Assembly: GCA_025454975.1 (NCBI GenBank)
Contig: JALONK010000038.1
Span: forward strand, 1 to 41,307
DNA from: Bacteroidia bacterium
GTDB lineage: Bacteria; Bacteroidota; Bacteroidia; UKL13-3
Direction of reading: 5' to 3'
Length of the DNA stretch: 41,307 nucleotides
Below the pieces are notes generated by a model. The model searched no databases and was not told where the DNA came from. It saw nothing but the letters and a program-made list of their open reading frames with translations. Positions 23,702 to 34,000 of the stretch are shown piece after piece. Positions within the stretch are counted from its first letter, which is position 1. Each line of letters opens with the position of its first letter. Both the position numbers and the translations under genes were made by a program.

Positions 23702-25045
23702 TTATTTCAATAAATCCATCATTTTAGAAGAGATGCGTTGGCTTAGTTCCCTGTTAATTTCTTCTTGCCAAATGGAAAGCGGGATTAAACTTTTACGAGG
23801 ATTCAACATCATTTCGCGCCACTCGGGAGTAAGCTGAGGCAATATATTATCTTCAGGTAAGGTTGGATAAAGTTGTGCCGGATTTGCCGAGGTTGTTGCC
23901 GCATGAATTTCGTCGCGTTTATTAATTGAAAAAGTTTCGTTTAGCAGAATCTGATTATCGGCAATTTTAATCAGAGCATACCTAATGGTTACAAATAATT
24001 GTTGGGCTTCTGTTTTATCAATAAACTTTGCTTTTTTAAAGCGTGTTATATTTTGGTAGGTTTGGGTATAAGGATTAAGAACCGATTCAGTAACTGCCTC
24101 AAATGCATCTCGTTCAATGGCTTTCGGTGGATGTTTTAGATAATAAACCGAATCAACAGCAATTAAAACTACATATCCTAAATTAAGGCTGCTTCCAACT
24201 AAGAAAGCGTTATCAGTTTTATCAGGAGCTTTAAATCCCCTTGCAAACAAATCGCGATGAAGGGCTTGAACATTAGCAATTTTAAGGTATGCATCTTGGT
24301 TGCGAGATAACTGGTCGGCAACTAAATCCGGTAAACTTTGAAAATTTAAAACAGGTTTACCCGAGATGGCAACAGGCATAACCCCCAGCAATAAAGTTGC
24401 TTTTTGGAGAGATGCATTTTTAAGTTTTTGGGCATCTTTAAATCCATCATCAATGGTTACAATTTTATTAAATATAAAATATGATTTTTTAAAATCGCCA
24501 TTTTGATATGCTTGTAAGCCTTGAATATATAAAGGCTCAAGAACAGTATTCAAGCGCAGCACCGAAACATTTGCATAACCGGAATCATAAGTGGCTATTC
24601 TTTCGAATACTTTTTCAGCCATTTCATATTTTCTTTGGGTCATTAATGCTATGGCAAGATCAAACTGCTCATCAACATATTCATTACGAATATCTAAATA
24701 TACCTCATCATATTCATGCGGCCATTCGAGTTGTACGCCAACTTTAGCTGCATTTTTAGCATAACCTGCGGCAAAACGATAAACAGATAATGCATCAGCA
24801 ATTTGCCCTTCAATTACCAGTTTACTAAACCTTGCAAATTTATCGGCTAAAACTTTTTGACCGTTTAACATGAGTCCTTGTTTTGCTTCCTTATTTTTGG
24901 TGTCAATTAACAACACATTATAATAAGCATTAGCAGCCTCTTCGTGCATACCGGCAGCCGATTGCACGCGGGCTTGCTTAATCAATTTTTGCTGTGGAGC
25001 ACAAGCCACAAAAAGCAGCACAAGAAAATAAAAAATGAGCCTCAT
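23702..25045 (-). CDS. TPR-like lipoprotein
   Basis: A 447-residue lipoprotein from the ATG at 25045. The signal ends in the lipobox LFVAC with Cys15, followed by APQQKLIKQAR. Residues 20-215 are helical repeats of TPR type (GMHEEAANAYYNVLLIDTKN; FDLAIALMTQRKYEMAEKVFERI; GLQAYQNGDFKKSYFIFNKIV). The C-terminal half (about 220-447) resembles no domain I know and contains Tyr- and Gln-rich beta segments and AITSVLNPYTQ-like text (VTESVLNPYTQTYQNITRF). It starts one base after the argS stop, as the last gene of a five-gene run. It is probably an envelope scaffold or assembly factor; role is unknown. Confidence 0.8.
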   Translation of the reverse strand: MRLIFYFLVLLFVACAPQQKLIKQARVQSAAGMHEEAANAYYNVLLIDTKNKEAKQGLMLNGQKVLADKFARFSKLVIEGQIADALSVYRFAAGYAKNAAKVGVQLEWPHEYDEVYLDIRNEYVDEQFDLAIALMTQRKYEMAEKVFERIATYDSGYANVSVLRLNTVLEPLYIQGLQAYQNGDFKKSYFIFNKIVTIDDGFKDAQKLKNASLQKATLLLGVMPVAISGKPVLNFQSLPDLVADQLSRNQDAYLKIANVQALHRDLFARGFKAPDKTDNAFLVGSSLNLGYVVLIAVDSVYYLKHPPKAIERDAFEAVTESVLNPYTQTYQNITRFKKAKFIDKTEAQQLFVTIRYALIKIADNQILLNETFSINKRDEIHAATTSANPAQLYPTLPEDNILPQLTPEWREMMLNPRKSLIPLSIWQEEINRELSQRISSKMMDLLK

Positions 25046-25046
25046 A

Positions 25047-26834
25047 TTACATGCGTTCCGGAACATTTATTCCTAATAAAGCACAAGAAGTTTTTATAAC
25101 ATGAGCAGTTAAACTACATAGTTGTAAACGCAAGGTTTGTTTATCAAGATTGGTTTCTTTTAGTACCGAATGTTCGTGATAAAAGTGGTTAAATTGTTTA
25201 GCCACTTCATACAGGTAATTACATAACACACCCGGACTATAAGTATTGGCAGCTTCTTCTATAATATTTGAAAACTGGTAGAGTGATTTGATGAGTCCAA
25301 TTTCTACCTCGTCGGGATTTACTTGTTCAACCGTTAAAGAACTTTGCATGTGTATAGAAGGAGCGTTCCTAAGAATACTTTTTATACGAGCATGAGTGTA
25401 CTGGATAAACGGACCGGTATTGCCATGAAAATCTATAGATTCTTCAGGATTGAATAACATTTTTTTCTTAGGATCAACTTTTAAAATAAAATACTTTAAG
25501 GCACCTAATCCAACCATATTATAAAGTGCATTTAACTCATCAGTTTGCAGGCCTTCTGTTTTACCAAGTTCGTTGGTTATGCGTTCAGCCTCTGAAACCA
25601 TTCCTGCTATTAAATCATCAGCATCAACAACGGTACCTTCCCTACTTTTCATTTTACCATCAGGTAATTCAACCATACCATAACTTAAGTGATAAATTTC
25701 AGGGGCATAAGGGCGACCTAATTTTTGTAGAATAAGTTGTAAAACTTTAAAATGATAATCTTGCTCGTTGCCTACAACATAAATAGATTTATTACAATTA
25801 AAGTCGTCATATTTCAAATCGGCTGTACCCATGTCTTGTGTGATATAAACACTGGTTCCATCGGTGCGCAACACCAATTTATGATCGAGTCCGTCGTCTG
25901 TTAAATCAACCCAAACACTTCCGTCAGCCTTTTGATAAAAAACTTCTTTTTGCAACCCTTCCGTTACAATTTCTTTTCCTAATAAATACGTATTACTTTC
26001 ATAATAATATTTATCAAAACTAACACCAAGGTTGCGGTAAGTGTAATCAAATCCATCATAAACCCACTCATTCATCATTTTCCACACACGCATTACTTCT
26101 ACATCGCCTGCCTCCCATTTTCTTAATAATTCTTGAGCGGCTAAAATGGAAGGAGCTTGTTTTTCAGCATCCTCTTTCGACAATCCATTTTGCATGAGAG
26201 AATCAACTTCCGCGGTAAATGCTGTATTAAAAAGCACATAATATTTACCAACTAAATGATCACCTTTAATACCTGATGATTGGGGTGTTTCGCCGTTTCC
26301 AAATTTCATCCATGCATACATACTTTTACAAATATGAATGCCCCTATCATTAATTAAATTACAAGTAAAAACGGCATACCCATTAGCTTTTAATATTTCA
26401 GCAACGGCATAACCTAATAAATTATTACGGATATGCCCAAGGTGCAGAGGTTTGTTAGTGTTAGGTGATGAGTATTCAACCAATACGCGGTTATTTGGTT
26501 GAGTAGCTTTAAGTCCGAATGTATCATTAAACGCTTGCTGAGCAAGAAAATCAATCCAAAACTGTTGTTTAATATTGATATTAAGAAAGCCTTTTATAAC
26601 ATTGTAAGAATCAGTCAAGTTGGCATTTACTAATAAATATTCACCTATTTCTTTCGCAACCATATCAGGTGCTTTAGCAGCTTTTTTCACATAAGGAAAA
26701 ACAACAAATGTATAATCACCGTTGAAATCGGAATTAGTTTTTTCAATAGCAATAGCATCTTCATCAATAGCAATAGTATATAAAGCCTGTAACGCTTGTG
26801 CAATTTGTTGTTTAAAATATTTTTCAATCATCAT
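25047..26834 (-). CDS. argS: Arginyl-tRNA synthetase
   Basis: A 595-residue class I aminoacyl-tRNA synthetase that charges tRNA-Arg. The HIGH motif is HLGH (131-134) in SSPNTNKPLHLGHIRNNLLG, and the KMSKS-like motif is KMKSREG (394-400). The N-terminal additional domain and the C-terminal DALR anticodon-binding domain (IKSLYQFSNIIEEAANTYSP onward, ending CALLGINVPERM) are present. Full length, no break. The ATG overlaps the end of the upstream SDR gene by four bases. A tRNA-Arg gene lies in the same window at 36064-36135 but is not linked to it in transcription. Confidence 0.97.
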   Translation of the reverse strand: MMIEKYFKQQIAQALQALYTIAIDEDAIAIEKTNSDFNGDYTFVVFPYVKKAAKAPDMVAKEIGEYLLVNANLTDSYNVIKGFLNINIKQQFWIDFLAQQAFNDTFGLKATQPNNRVLVEYSSPNTNKPLHLGHIRNNLLGYAVAEILKANGYAVFTCNLINDRGIHICKSMYAWMKFGNGETPQSSGIKGDHLVGKYYVLFNTAFTAEVDSLMQNGLSKEDAEKQAPSILAAQELLRKWEAGDVEVMRVWKMMNEWVYDGFDYTYRNLGVSFDKYYYESNTYLLGKEIVTEGLQKEVFYQKADGSVWVDLTDDGLDHKLVLRTDGTSVYITQDMGTADLKYDDFNCNKSIYVVGNEQDYHFKVLQLILQKLGRPYAPEIYHLSYGMVELPDGKMKSREGTVVDADDLIAGMVSEAERITNELGKTEGLQTDELNALYNMVGLGALKYFILKVDPKKKMLFNPEESIDFHGNTGPFIQYTHARIKSILRNAPSIHMQSSLTVEQVNPDEVEIGLIKSLYQFSNIIEEAANTYSPGVLCNYLYEVAKQFNHFYHEHSVLKETNLDKQTLRLQLCSLTAHVIKTSCALLGINVPERM

Positions 26835-27643
26835 GATGTAAATGGACTATCTTTTTCCTTAGAAACTACTTTATAAATCATATTATCTACCAATGAAGGT
26901 ACAAATTTAGATAACCAAAAGGTAAGTTTACCTTGCGTTGTAAGAACTTGTTGTTGGATACGATTTGTTGCCATGTTTAAAATACATTCTGCAACAGTTG
27001 AAGCGGGCATTAATTTTGATTCATCAAATGGAGATTCTTGCTGCGCATTACCCCTTGCATTTAAAGCAGTATTTCTGATATTACTTTCAGTATAACCGGG
27101 ATAAATTACCCCCACGTGTAAGCCTGTTTTTTTATTTTCAGTTCGCAAACTTTGCATAAAACCTTCCAGAGCAAATTTGCTGGCAGAGTAGCCTGTGCGA
27201 CCGGGCAAACCACGAATACCTGCAATTGAAGACACGCTAATCACAACACCTTTTGATTTAACTAGGGCATCAATCGCATATCGTGTACAATAAACTGCGC
27301 CCCAAAAATTTACTTGCATTACTTGTTCAATCACTTTAATATCAGCTTGATTAAACAAGGCGCGCATACTTATGCCTGCATTATTAATAAGCACATCAAT
27401 GGTTTTATATTGCTGAATAACGGTTTGCATTAATTTTTCGCAAGATGAGGCGGAAGTAACATCGCACGGCACTGCTAAACATGATGCTGCACCATAATTA
27501 AGACAAGCCTTTGCAACTTCATTTAATTTGTCGGTATTACGAGCCGCAATAATCACATGGGCTTGTTTACAAGCAAATGCATAAGCAGTTTCCTTGCCTA
27601 TTCCGGATGAAGCTCCGGTAATAACCACTATTTTATTTTTCAA
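26831..27643 (-). CDS. Short-chain dehydrogenase/reductase
   Basis: A 270-residue NAD(P)-dependent oxidoreductase. The nucleotide-binding glycine motif GASSGIGKE spans residues 10-18, NNAG is at 87-90, and the catalytic set is Ser139 (VISVSSIAG), Tyr152 and Lys156 (GYSASKFALEG). The long C-terminal part (VYPGYTESNIR-like: GVIYPGYTESNIRNTAL) is of the classical SDR type acting on lipids or keto groups. Substrate is not predictable. It sits between sixA and argS with small gaps, in the same operon. Confidence 0.93.
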   Translation of the reverse strand: MKNKIVVITGASSGIGKETAYAFACKQAHVIIAARNTDKLNEVAKACLNYGAASCLAVPCDVTSASSCEKLMQTVIQQYKTIDVLINNAGISMRALFNQADIKVIEQVMQVNFWGAVYCTRYAIDALVKSKGVVISVSSIAGIRGLPGRTGYSASKFALEGFMQSLRTENKKTGLHVGVIYPGYTESNIRNTALNARGNAQQESPFDESKLMPASTVAECILNMATNRIQQQVLTTQGKLTFWLSKFVPSLVDNMIYKVVSKEKDSPFTS

Positions 27644-27651
27644 TGTATGTT

Positions 27652-28149
27652 TTATTTATGGCTGTTCTTAGGGGCATCAAACAAATTTAACTTCCCTATA
27701 CCGGCCGATATTTGATGCCAGGTTTTTACATCAAAAGTAATTAGCGCAACACCTGCTGTTGGTACATGTTCAACAAGTTGATTACTTAGGTAACCAACCA
27801 AACCTGTAATGGTAGGGTTATGACCAACCAATATCATTTTTTTTACTTCGTCAGGTGTATTTCGAATTACTCGAAGCACATCAAAAACGCCTGCTTCATA
27901 AATATCTTGTTCTCCAACAACCAAGTTTTCATCATAACCTAACTCATGAGCAACAATTTTTGCAGTTTTTAATGTTCGGTTTGCGGAACTTGCAATAATC
28001 AAATCAGGCTGAAAAGACTTCTTGTGTAAGCGTTTTCCCATTTCGGATGCATCATGCTTACCACGATCTGCCAAATTTCGGTTAAAATCCATTTCACCTG
28101 CCTCTGCTTGTAATGCTTTGGCGTGTCGCATGAGTACAAGTGTTTTCAT
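27652..28149 (-). CDS. sixA: Phosphohistidine phosphatase, SixA family
   Basis: A 165-residue histidine-phosphatase-superfamily protein. The catalytic RHG-like motif is LVLMRHAKA (His9), and the second histidine is in ILVGHNPTITGLVGYL. NRTLKTAKIVAHELG is the region binding phosphate. SixA removes phosphate from histidine on HPt or PTS proteins in E. coli, but bacterial relatives vary in substrate. No signal peptide is seen. It follows the pRiA4-like gene by twelve bases and precedes the SDR by eight. Confidence 0.92.
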   Translation of the reverse strand: MKTLVLMRHAKALQAEAGEMDFNRNLADRGKHDASEMGKRLHKKSFQPDLIIASSANRTLKTAKIVAHELGYDENLVVGEQDIYEAGVFDVLRVIRNTPDEVKKMILVGHNPTITGLVGYLSNQLVEHVPTAGVALITFDVKTWHQISAGIGKLNLFDAPKNSHK

Positions 28150-28161
28150 TTAGCAGTATGT

Positions 28162-28761
28162 TTAAAATTTATCGTCATCAAATCCGCCCGAACCCGATTC
28201 GTCGGCTTCATCAAATAAACCAAATTCATCCGCTTCATCATCACTGATTTCGCCGGGAATTTCATCTGATTTGTCTAAATAATTTTTGGTAATTTCGTCA
28301 AATTCATTGTCATCAACCATACCAAAACGTTGCACTTTGTCGTACTGCTTAGGTGCTAACCCCACAGTTTTTGAACATAATGGATATTTCACTCCGGCTT
28401 TTTCTTTCATCTCAATCCCAACCAATTCAATATGTATGGTCCACATTTCCATGTAATCATACACATAAATTATCTTTTGATGGGGATCATTGATAAACAT
28501 GCTTAGTTTAGCATCCTTCATAATCGGAATAGGAAGTACATCTTCATCATCAGGATCCGACATATCTTCGAGAGATATTTCTTGTTCCTTTTTCCATGTA
28601 TCATTACTCATATAAAATGACGCCAACTGTTTTTGATCAAAACCAATTGAATCTAAAATCGCCTTGTGAAAATCAAAGAAGGTTTGAGTTGATTTAATTT
28701 CAATCACTCGGTAGATGTCATCATACTCTTCAAACGATACCTTAAACTTATAAACTGCCAT
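28162..28761 (-). CDS. pRiA4b ORF-3-like protein
   Basis: A 199-residue protein matching the PRiA4_ORF3 family. The opening MAVYKFKVSFEEYDDIYRVI and LDSIGFDQKQLASFYMSND, together with IIYVYDYMEMWTIHIELV, are the usual blocks. The C-terminal 45 residues are strongly acidic (SDEIPGEISDDEADEFGLFD). The family was named from a plasmid gene and is sometimes labelled a transposon passenger, but there is no transposase here, and the protein is common on Bacteroidota chromosomes. Function is unknown. It is the first gene of a five-gene operon with sixA, SDR, argS and the lipoprotein. Confidence 0.85.
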   Translation of the reverse strand: MAVYKFKVSFEEYDDIYRVIEIKSTQTFFDFHKAILDSIGFDQKQLASFYMSNDTWKKEQEISLEDMSDPDDEDVLPIPIMKDAKLSMFINDPHQKIIYVYDYMEMWTIHIELVGIEMKEKAGVKYPLCSKTVGLAPKQYDKVQRFGMVDDNEFDEITKNYLDKSDEIPGEISDDEADEFGLFDEADESGSGGFDDDKF

Positions 28762-28914
28762 GTGCTCACATTAATTAAAGGTGCAAAAATATACTTTTCA
28801 CTAAATTGACAATAAATGAATCAAAAGTATTGAAAATTCGTTGATTCCGACTCCCGTCTTAAGCAAACAATTTTAAAAGCATTTTTGTTATTTTGCGAAA
28901 AATTAACTTACCCT

Positions 28915-31002
28915 ATGCACAAACTTTACATTGCAGTAATATACTTTTTCTTACTATCAATATACAACCAATGCCAAGCTCAGTGTGCCCTACCAAGGAT
29001 TGATTTCAGTTCGTGCAGTTACACACCTGTGGGGCATCGTGCGTACTCTGCCGTTTATCCTGAAAACACATTGTTAGCCATTGAAGAATTATTTAAGAGA
29101 GGTATTAAATATACGGAAGTTGATGTGATGTTGACCAGCGATGGCAGATATGTGTTGTTTCATGATGAACATAGTTTACATCGAACCACTAATGGACATG
29201 GAGAATTGCCTGACTTCAGCGTATTACAGTTGCAGCAATTGGATGCTGGCAGTTGGCGAGGACCACATTTTGCAGGAATAAAAATTCCGACATTAGAACA
29301 AGCACTATTATTGGCCGAAAAATATGATGCTCATTTATATTTAGATTGTAAAGATTATAGCGCCACTGCACTACGCGCAGCACTGATAAACTCGGGGGTA
29401 TCGCCTAACAGGATGTTACCTTCTATTAACAGTATTGCAAATGCAACAGCCTTTCGTCAACTATTACCAAACACACCATGGGTATGGTATTCAAAAGGTT
29501 TATTACCTGATAATGTTAGTGATCAAAGTTTTTATGAGCAATGTGTTAACCTGGGATGTTATGCATTTGAAGTTGGTTTTAACAGTGTTCGCGATTCAGG
29601 TTGGAGTGAATTTGTTTCAAACGTACATCGCGTAAATGCTAAAGTTTGGGTATTTACCATTAATAATGATAGTATATTACGACACTTGGTAAACAATGGG
29701 ATTGATGGTTCGGAAAGCGATAGAACGTGGGAAACCGGAAGAGCAATTTGTGATAATTTTATTGGCAATAATGGATTTGATTCTTCCACCACAGGAAATT
29801 GGATGTTTATGAGCGACTTGAATGCAACCGGTGTTGGATCGCAATTACGACCGTTAAATTATACCAATCCTCCCTTGAATCAATTACCAACCTTTGGTAG
29901 GTGCACATCATTCGGAATTCCAAAAATTGGTGCTGATGATAAGGTAGTAATGAAGGTTCCCAAATTTGATTCTGCAAATGGATTAATGGTTTTAAATAAT
30001 TTCAGGGTAGAAGATTATGGTATATTAGACCAAAGTTTTACGGTATTAATGGATGTATATATTCCTTTGGCAGCAAGAGGCGACTTTGTTTCATTATATC
30101 AAACCAATACTACAAATGTAAATGATGCAGATTTGTTTATTGACCCTAATGGTGCCATTGGTATAGGTAGCGGATACCATGGACAGGTAATATATAATGC
30201 CTGGAACCGAATAGTATTTACCATCAACGGTTACGAAAATAAAATTGAAAAGTATTTAAACGGGATTTACATTGGAAGTTCAGTAACATCAGGCAGTCGC
30301 TGGGCTGCATGGAACAGTTCGCGTTCGGGTGAAGATTTAGGTTTTTTAATTTTTAGTGATAACGACGGTGAAACCGCTGAATTGTATTGCAGTGCTTTAC
30401 AAATAAGAAACTACGTATTAGATAGTGCTTCAATAATTAAACTTGGAACGGTTAACAGTATTGGTTTTGCAGTAAATAATGCAGATTGTTGGAATGCTAA
30501 ACTTACCGGAGCAATTGCCGACAGCAGCATTTTAGATTATGAAACACAAACTTGGCACTTTTTAGTTCCGGCTGATATACAAGGCGACAGTGCAACGTTA
30601 GAGATAACACCATCATGGGGAGCAACTTCCAAAAAAGGAAATACATTTAAAGTTAGTATCAACAATCCAACCGAGTGGAATATTATTTCACAAGATAGTT
30701 TAACTGTAAAACGTTGGAAAGTTTGTGTTCGTAAATCGAGCAAACCTGCAGGCTTATCGGAAGCTAATACCAAACCAATTTTAGCAATATATCCTAATCC
30801 TTCCACTAGGTTTGTTAATATTGAAACTGCCCACGTTGGTAAAGGTCAATTAAGTATTTACAGCATACAAGGGATAAAAATATTTGAGCAAAACATAACC
30901 GGTAATACCACACTTGATTTAGGAGAATTGGCGACAGGTATTTATCTAATTCAGATAGAAACTGCCGGCGGAAAAGCACAACAAAAAATAATTAAGTATT
31001 AG
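28915..31002 (+). CDS. Secreted glycerophosphodiester phosphodiesterase with LamG-like domain and T9SS sorting domain
   Basis: A 695-residue secreted protein counted from the ATG at 28915; a TTG ten codons upstream is in frame but would spoil the signal peptide (LYIAVIYFFLLSIYNQCQAQ). Residues about 30-275 are a GDPD domain: GHRAYSAVYPENTLLAIEEL, TEVDVMLTSDGRYVLFHDEH with the Glu-Asp pair and second catalytic His, and LHRTTNGHG. The usual HRG of the family is HRA here. A concanavalin/LamG-like module follows (FTVLMDVYIPLAARGDFVSL; YNAWNRIVFTINGYENKI). The C-terminus (IYPNPSTRFVNIE to the end) is a type A T9SS sorting domain. It likely releases glycerol phosphate from deacylated lipids outside the cell. 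Confidence 0.9.
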   Translation: MHKLYIAVIYFFLLSIYNQCQAQCALPRIDFSSCSYTPVGHRAYSAVYPENTLLAIEELFKRGIKYTEVDVMLTSDGRYVLFHDEHSLHRTTNGHGELPDFSVLQLQQLDAGSWRGPHFAGIKIPTLEQALLLAEKYDAHLYLDCKDYSATALRAALINSGVSPNRMLPSINSIANATAFRQLLPNTPWVWYSKGLLPDNVSDQSFYEQCVNLGCYAFEVGFNSVRDSGWSEFVSNVHRVNAKVWVFTINNDSILRHLVNNGIDGSESDRTWETGRAICDNFIGNNGFDSSTTGNWMFMSDLNATGVGSQLRPLNYTNPPLNQLPTFGRCTSFGIPKIGADDKVVMKVPKFDSANGLMVLNNFRVEDYGILDQSFTVLMDVYIPLAARGDFVSLYQTNTTNVNDADLFIDPNGAIGIGSGYHGQVIYNAWNRIVFTINGYENKIEKYLNGIYIGSSVTSGSRWAAWNSSRSGEDLGFLIFSDNDGETAELYCSALQIRNYVLDSASIIKLGTVNSIGFAVNNADCWNAKLTGAIADSSILDYETQTWHFLVPADIQGDSATLEITPSWGATSKKGNTFKVSINNPTEWNIISQDSLTVKRWKVCVRKSSKPAGLSEANTKPILAIYPNPSTRFVNIETAHVGKGQLSIYSIQGIKIFEQNITGNTTLDLGELATGIYLIQIETAGGKAQQKIIKY

Positions 31003-31003
31003 A

Positions 31004-34000
31004 TTATTTAAAAATGGTAAGGTTACCTGTACGAGTACCGGAGCTGCCTTCAAAACCGGTATAATTAAGTACATAAACATATACGTCGGTTGGCAGTACC
31101 TCGCCATTCATATCTGTTGCCGCTAATTTTTTATTTTTATCCGTGGTAATAAATACCAATCGGCCCCAACGATCGTACAGCCTTAATTCAAACGATTTAA
31201 CAAATAATGGAACAATATCCCAAAGGTCGTTGGTACCATCGTTGTTAGGAGTATAAGCATTAGGAATATATACAATTGGCGCTTGTTTTAATTCAACAAT
31301 ATTTGAGTAGCTATAAAATCCGCTAATATTTGCTCTAGCAGATGCGCGGTAATAATAAATTCCGGTTTGAGTATTTAATTTTTCATCGAAACCTACCATA
31401 AATTTATCGGTAAGACGATTTAATAATTCGAAATTCGATTCAGTTAAATCCTTCTCTTCCAATTCGTGATAATCTGTTCCATTGCGATACCATTCATAAG
31501 GTGTCCAGGTTAATGTATGTTTAAATGGTTCGGAAATACCATTTAATAAAATAGAGCAGGCAAATTGGGATAGCTTAGGTTTCAATCCACATTCATTTTT
31601 CGGTTCAATAATAAAACAGTACTGTTGTTTGGCAGTATTCAAATCATTAATTACAATAAGCGTATCTTCATTTGCATTGGCACCGGTTGAATATATTGTT
31701 TTAACATTCTTAAAAGGATTGAAATTATAAAGTGTATATGAGCTATTGGCTAAGGAAGGAAAAGACAGTTCGATACTTTGGTTATCAATAACAGATACAT
31801 AATGGAAATATTGATTTGGAGGATATTGATTTTCGGTATAAGGTGTGCAGGTGAAAGTTCCTGTATCATCAGGTAAATCGCATGTGTTATAAGCCAATAA
31901 TGCAAAACAATAAGGATTGTTTAGCGGATCATCCACTATTTGTTCAACATAATTATTTTGAACATTTGGGAAGCGACCTTTATTTATGATACTCCCATCC
32001 TTGTCTTTAAATAAAACGGCAAAGTCTTTAAAATAAATATCATTTGTTATATAGCTCCACTTGATTCCAATTTTATTACTATCTAGCAATACAGGACAAG
32101 GTAGGTTAAGTGAGGTTATTGGTGGCAAAGTTTTTATCACCAACAAAATTTTTCCGATATCTCTTAAAGGTATTGGGCAGTTATTATCCATTACGGTAAA
32201 ATCCATAATAAATGTATCACCAATTTGATTGCAGCTTGGCGTAATACAAAATTTAAGTTTAGCCATTCCACTTCCATTTTCCGTGGTGATTGTAACACCC
32301 GGAATATTTCTTAAACTTCCTGCATAACTAATAAAAATGGAGTCTTCAAATTCTCTATCCGTTATCAAGGCTTCATAACAAAACTCTTTTATTGCCTGTG
32401 CGTAAAGGATTGTATCTTTTGTAAATGAAAAGGCATTAGGACTAATAGTATCCTTTTGATTGGTGCAAGATTGTCGAGATGTATCACCGTATACATCACA
32501 AATATTTACCATGTTAATACGATAACAATAATTATTAACGGCTAAATCTTCTATCTCTTTATCAATAAATGAGGCAGGAAAATCTGCGGCCTTAATCATA
32601 CCAACTGAATCATACTTACCATTATTTAGGCTGCGCAGCACAACTAAACGTTGCTGAAACTTTCGTTGATTCAGTGGAACATTAGTATTACTCCATCTTA
32701 CCTCCACACTATTTTCGCCTCTTAACACACAAGTTAATTGTGGATTTAATTTAGGAGCCGGCTTAACCAAAATTTTAATAAAACCGGTATCCCGTTGTGA
32801 AGGATCACATGAAACATCAGATATAAAAAATTTAATTACCAAGGTATCACCAACAGCAGCGCAGTTTGCCTTCCACTTCAATCTCATTTGCAAGAAGCCC
32901 GGTTGATTAATTACCGGTATAAGTTCAATATTAGTGTTATTAATGATATCAGGGGCATCATACCCATCAATTACGATATTATCTCCATTTACGTCTGTAA
33001 TGTTTATTAAATACTGAATCGAATCAGTTGGAAACATTACAAATGTTGTATCTTTCATTTGAGGTGCCTTGGGGTCAGGTCTCAATGAAATTTTAAACAC
33101 TGCGTTATTACAACCGCCAAGCGACGGGTCAAATGGTCGTACACCTCTGTTAACTTTGCTGTAAGCATCAGGAGATGTTGGAAAGTCAGAAAATCCGCCA
33201 CATCCGGCGCATACCGATTGATAAATCACACCAGATTCATCGAAATGACTCGTACCTCCGTCAACATGTTCCTGACTTACATTGCCACCATAATATGTTG
33301 CATAAGCAACACTACTTAAGTTTTTATTGAAGATGATTAAATAAAAATCAGAACCATCTGAATTCCTTTTAAAAGCATCAGGCGTGGTTAATAATCCTGT
33401 TGTGTTATCGGTATTGCTATTGAAGCTACTATTAGATCCTCCACCCCATCCACTAAAATAAATCCTATTACAATAATCAACCATAAAAGCTGATGGAGAA
33501 AGTTTAGGAAAAGAAGGACTTCCGGCAAATGCCATTTGTGAGGTTATACCATTTAATAAGCTATCGGTAACCACTATAAACTCCTTTCCATTATTTTCGT
33601 GATACACATTGCCTACCCTAGGGAAAACACCACGTGTTTGTCCGGTTACATAAACTTTTCCAACGTTATCAAGTGCGATAAAATAATTTTGATCGTACAG
33701 GTTAGAGCCAATATATACCGAACGCGCCAACGAAAATGAATTCCCAATTCTTGACAATCGGGTTATGAAACCATCCACCCCGCCATGATATATAAACACA
33801 CCTGACGTAGGCGTTTGTGGTAAATTATTGCTTAATGTTCCACCTGCAATATAAACATGGTTTTTATTTGCACGAATCGAATAGGCCGCATCCGCTGAGT
33901 TACCTCCAAGAAAAGAACTCAAGAGAATATTGCTTAAGCTGTGATTCAGTGCTATTACCCAACCATCTTGAAATCCGCCACCGTAACTAGCTTGAAATGC

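Noticed and set aside
28162-28761. Mobile element suggested by the pRiA4b ORF-3 similarity
   Set aside because: No transposase, inverted repeats or target duplications are seen, and the gene is part of a housekeeping operon.
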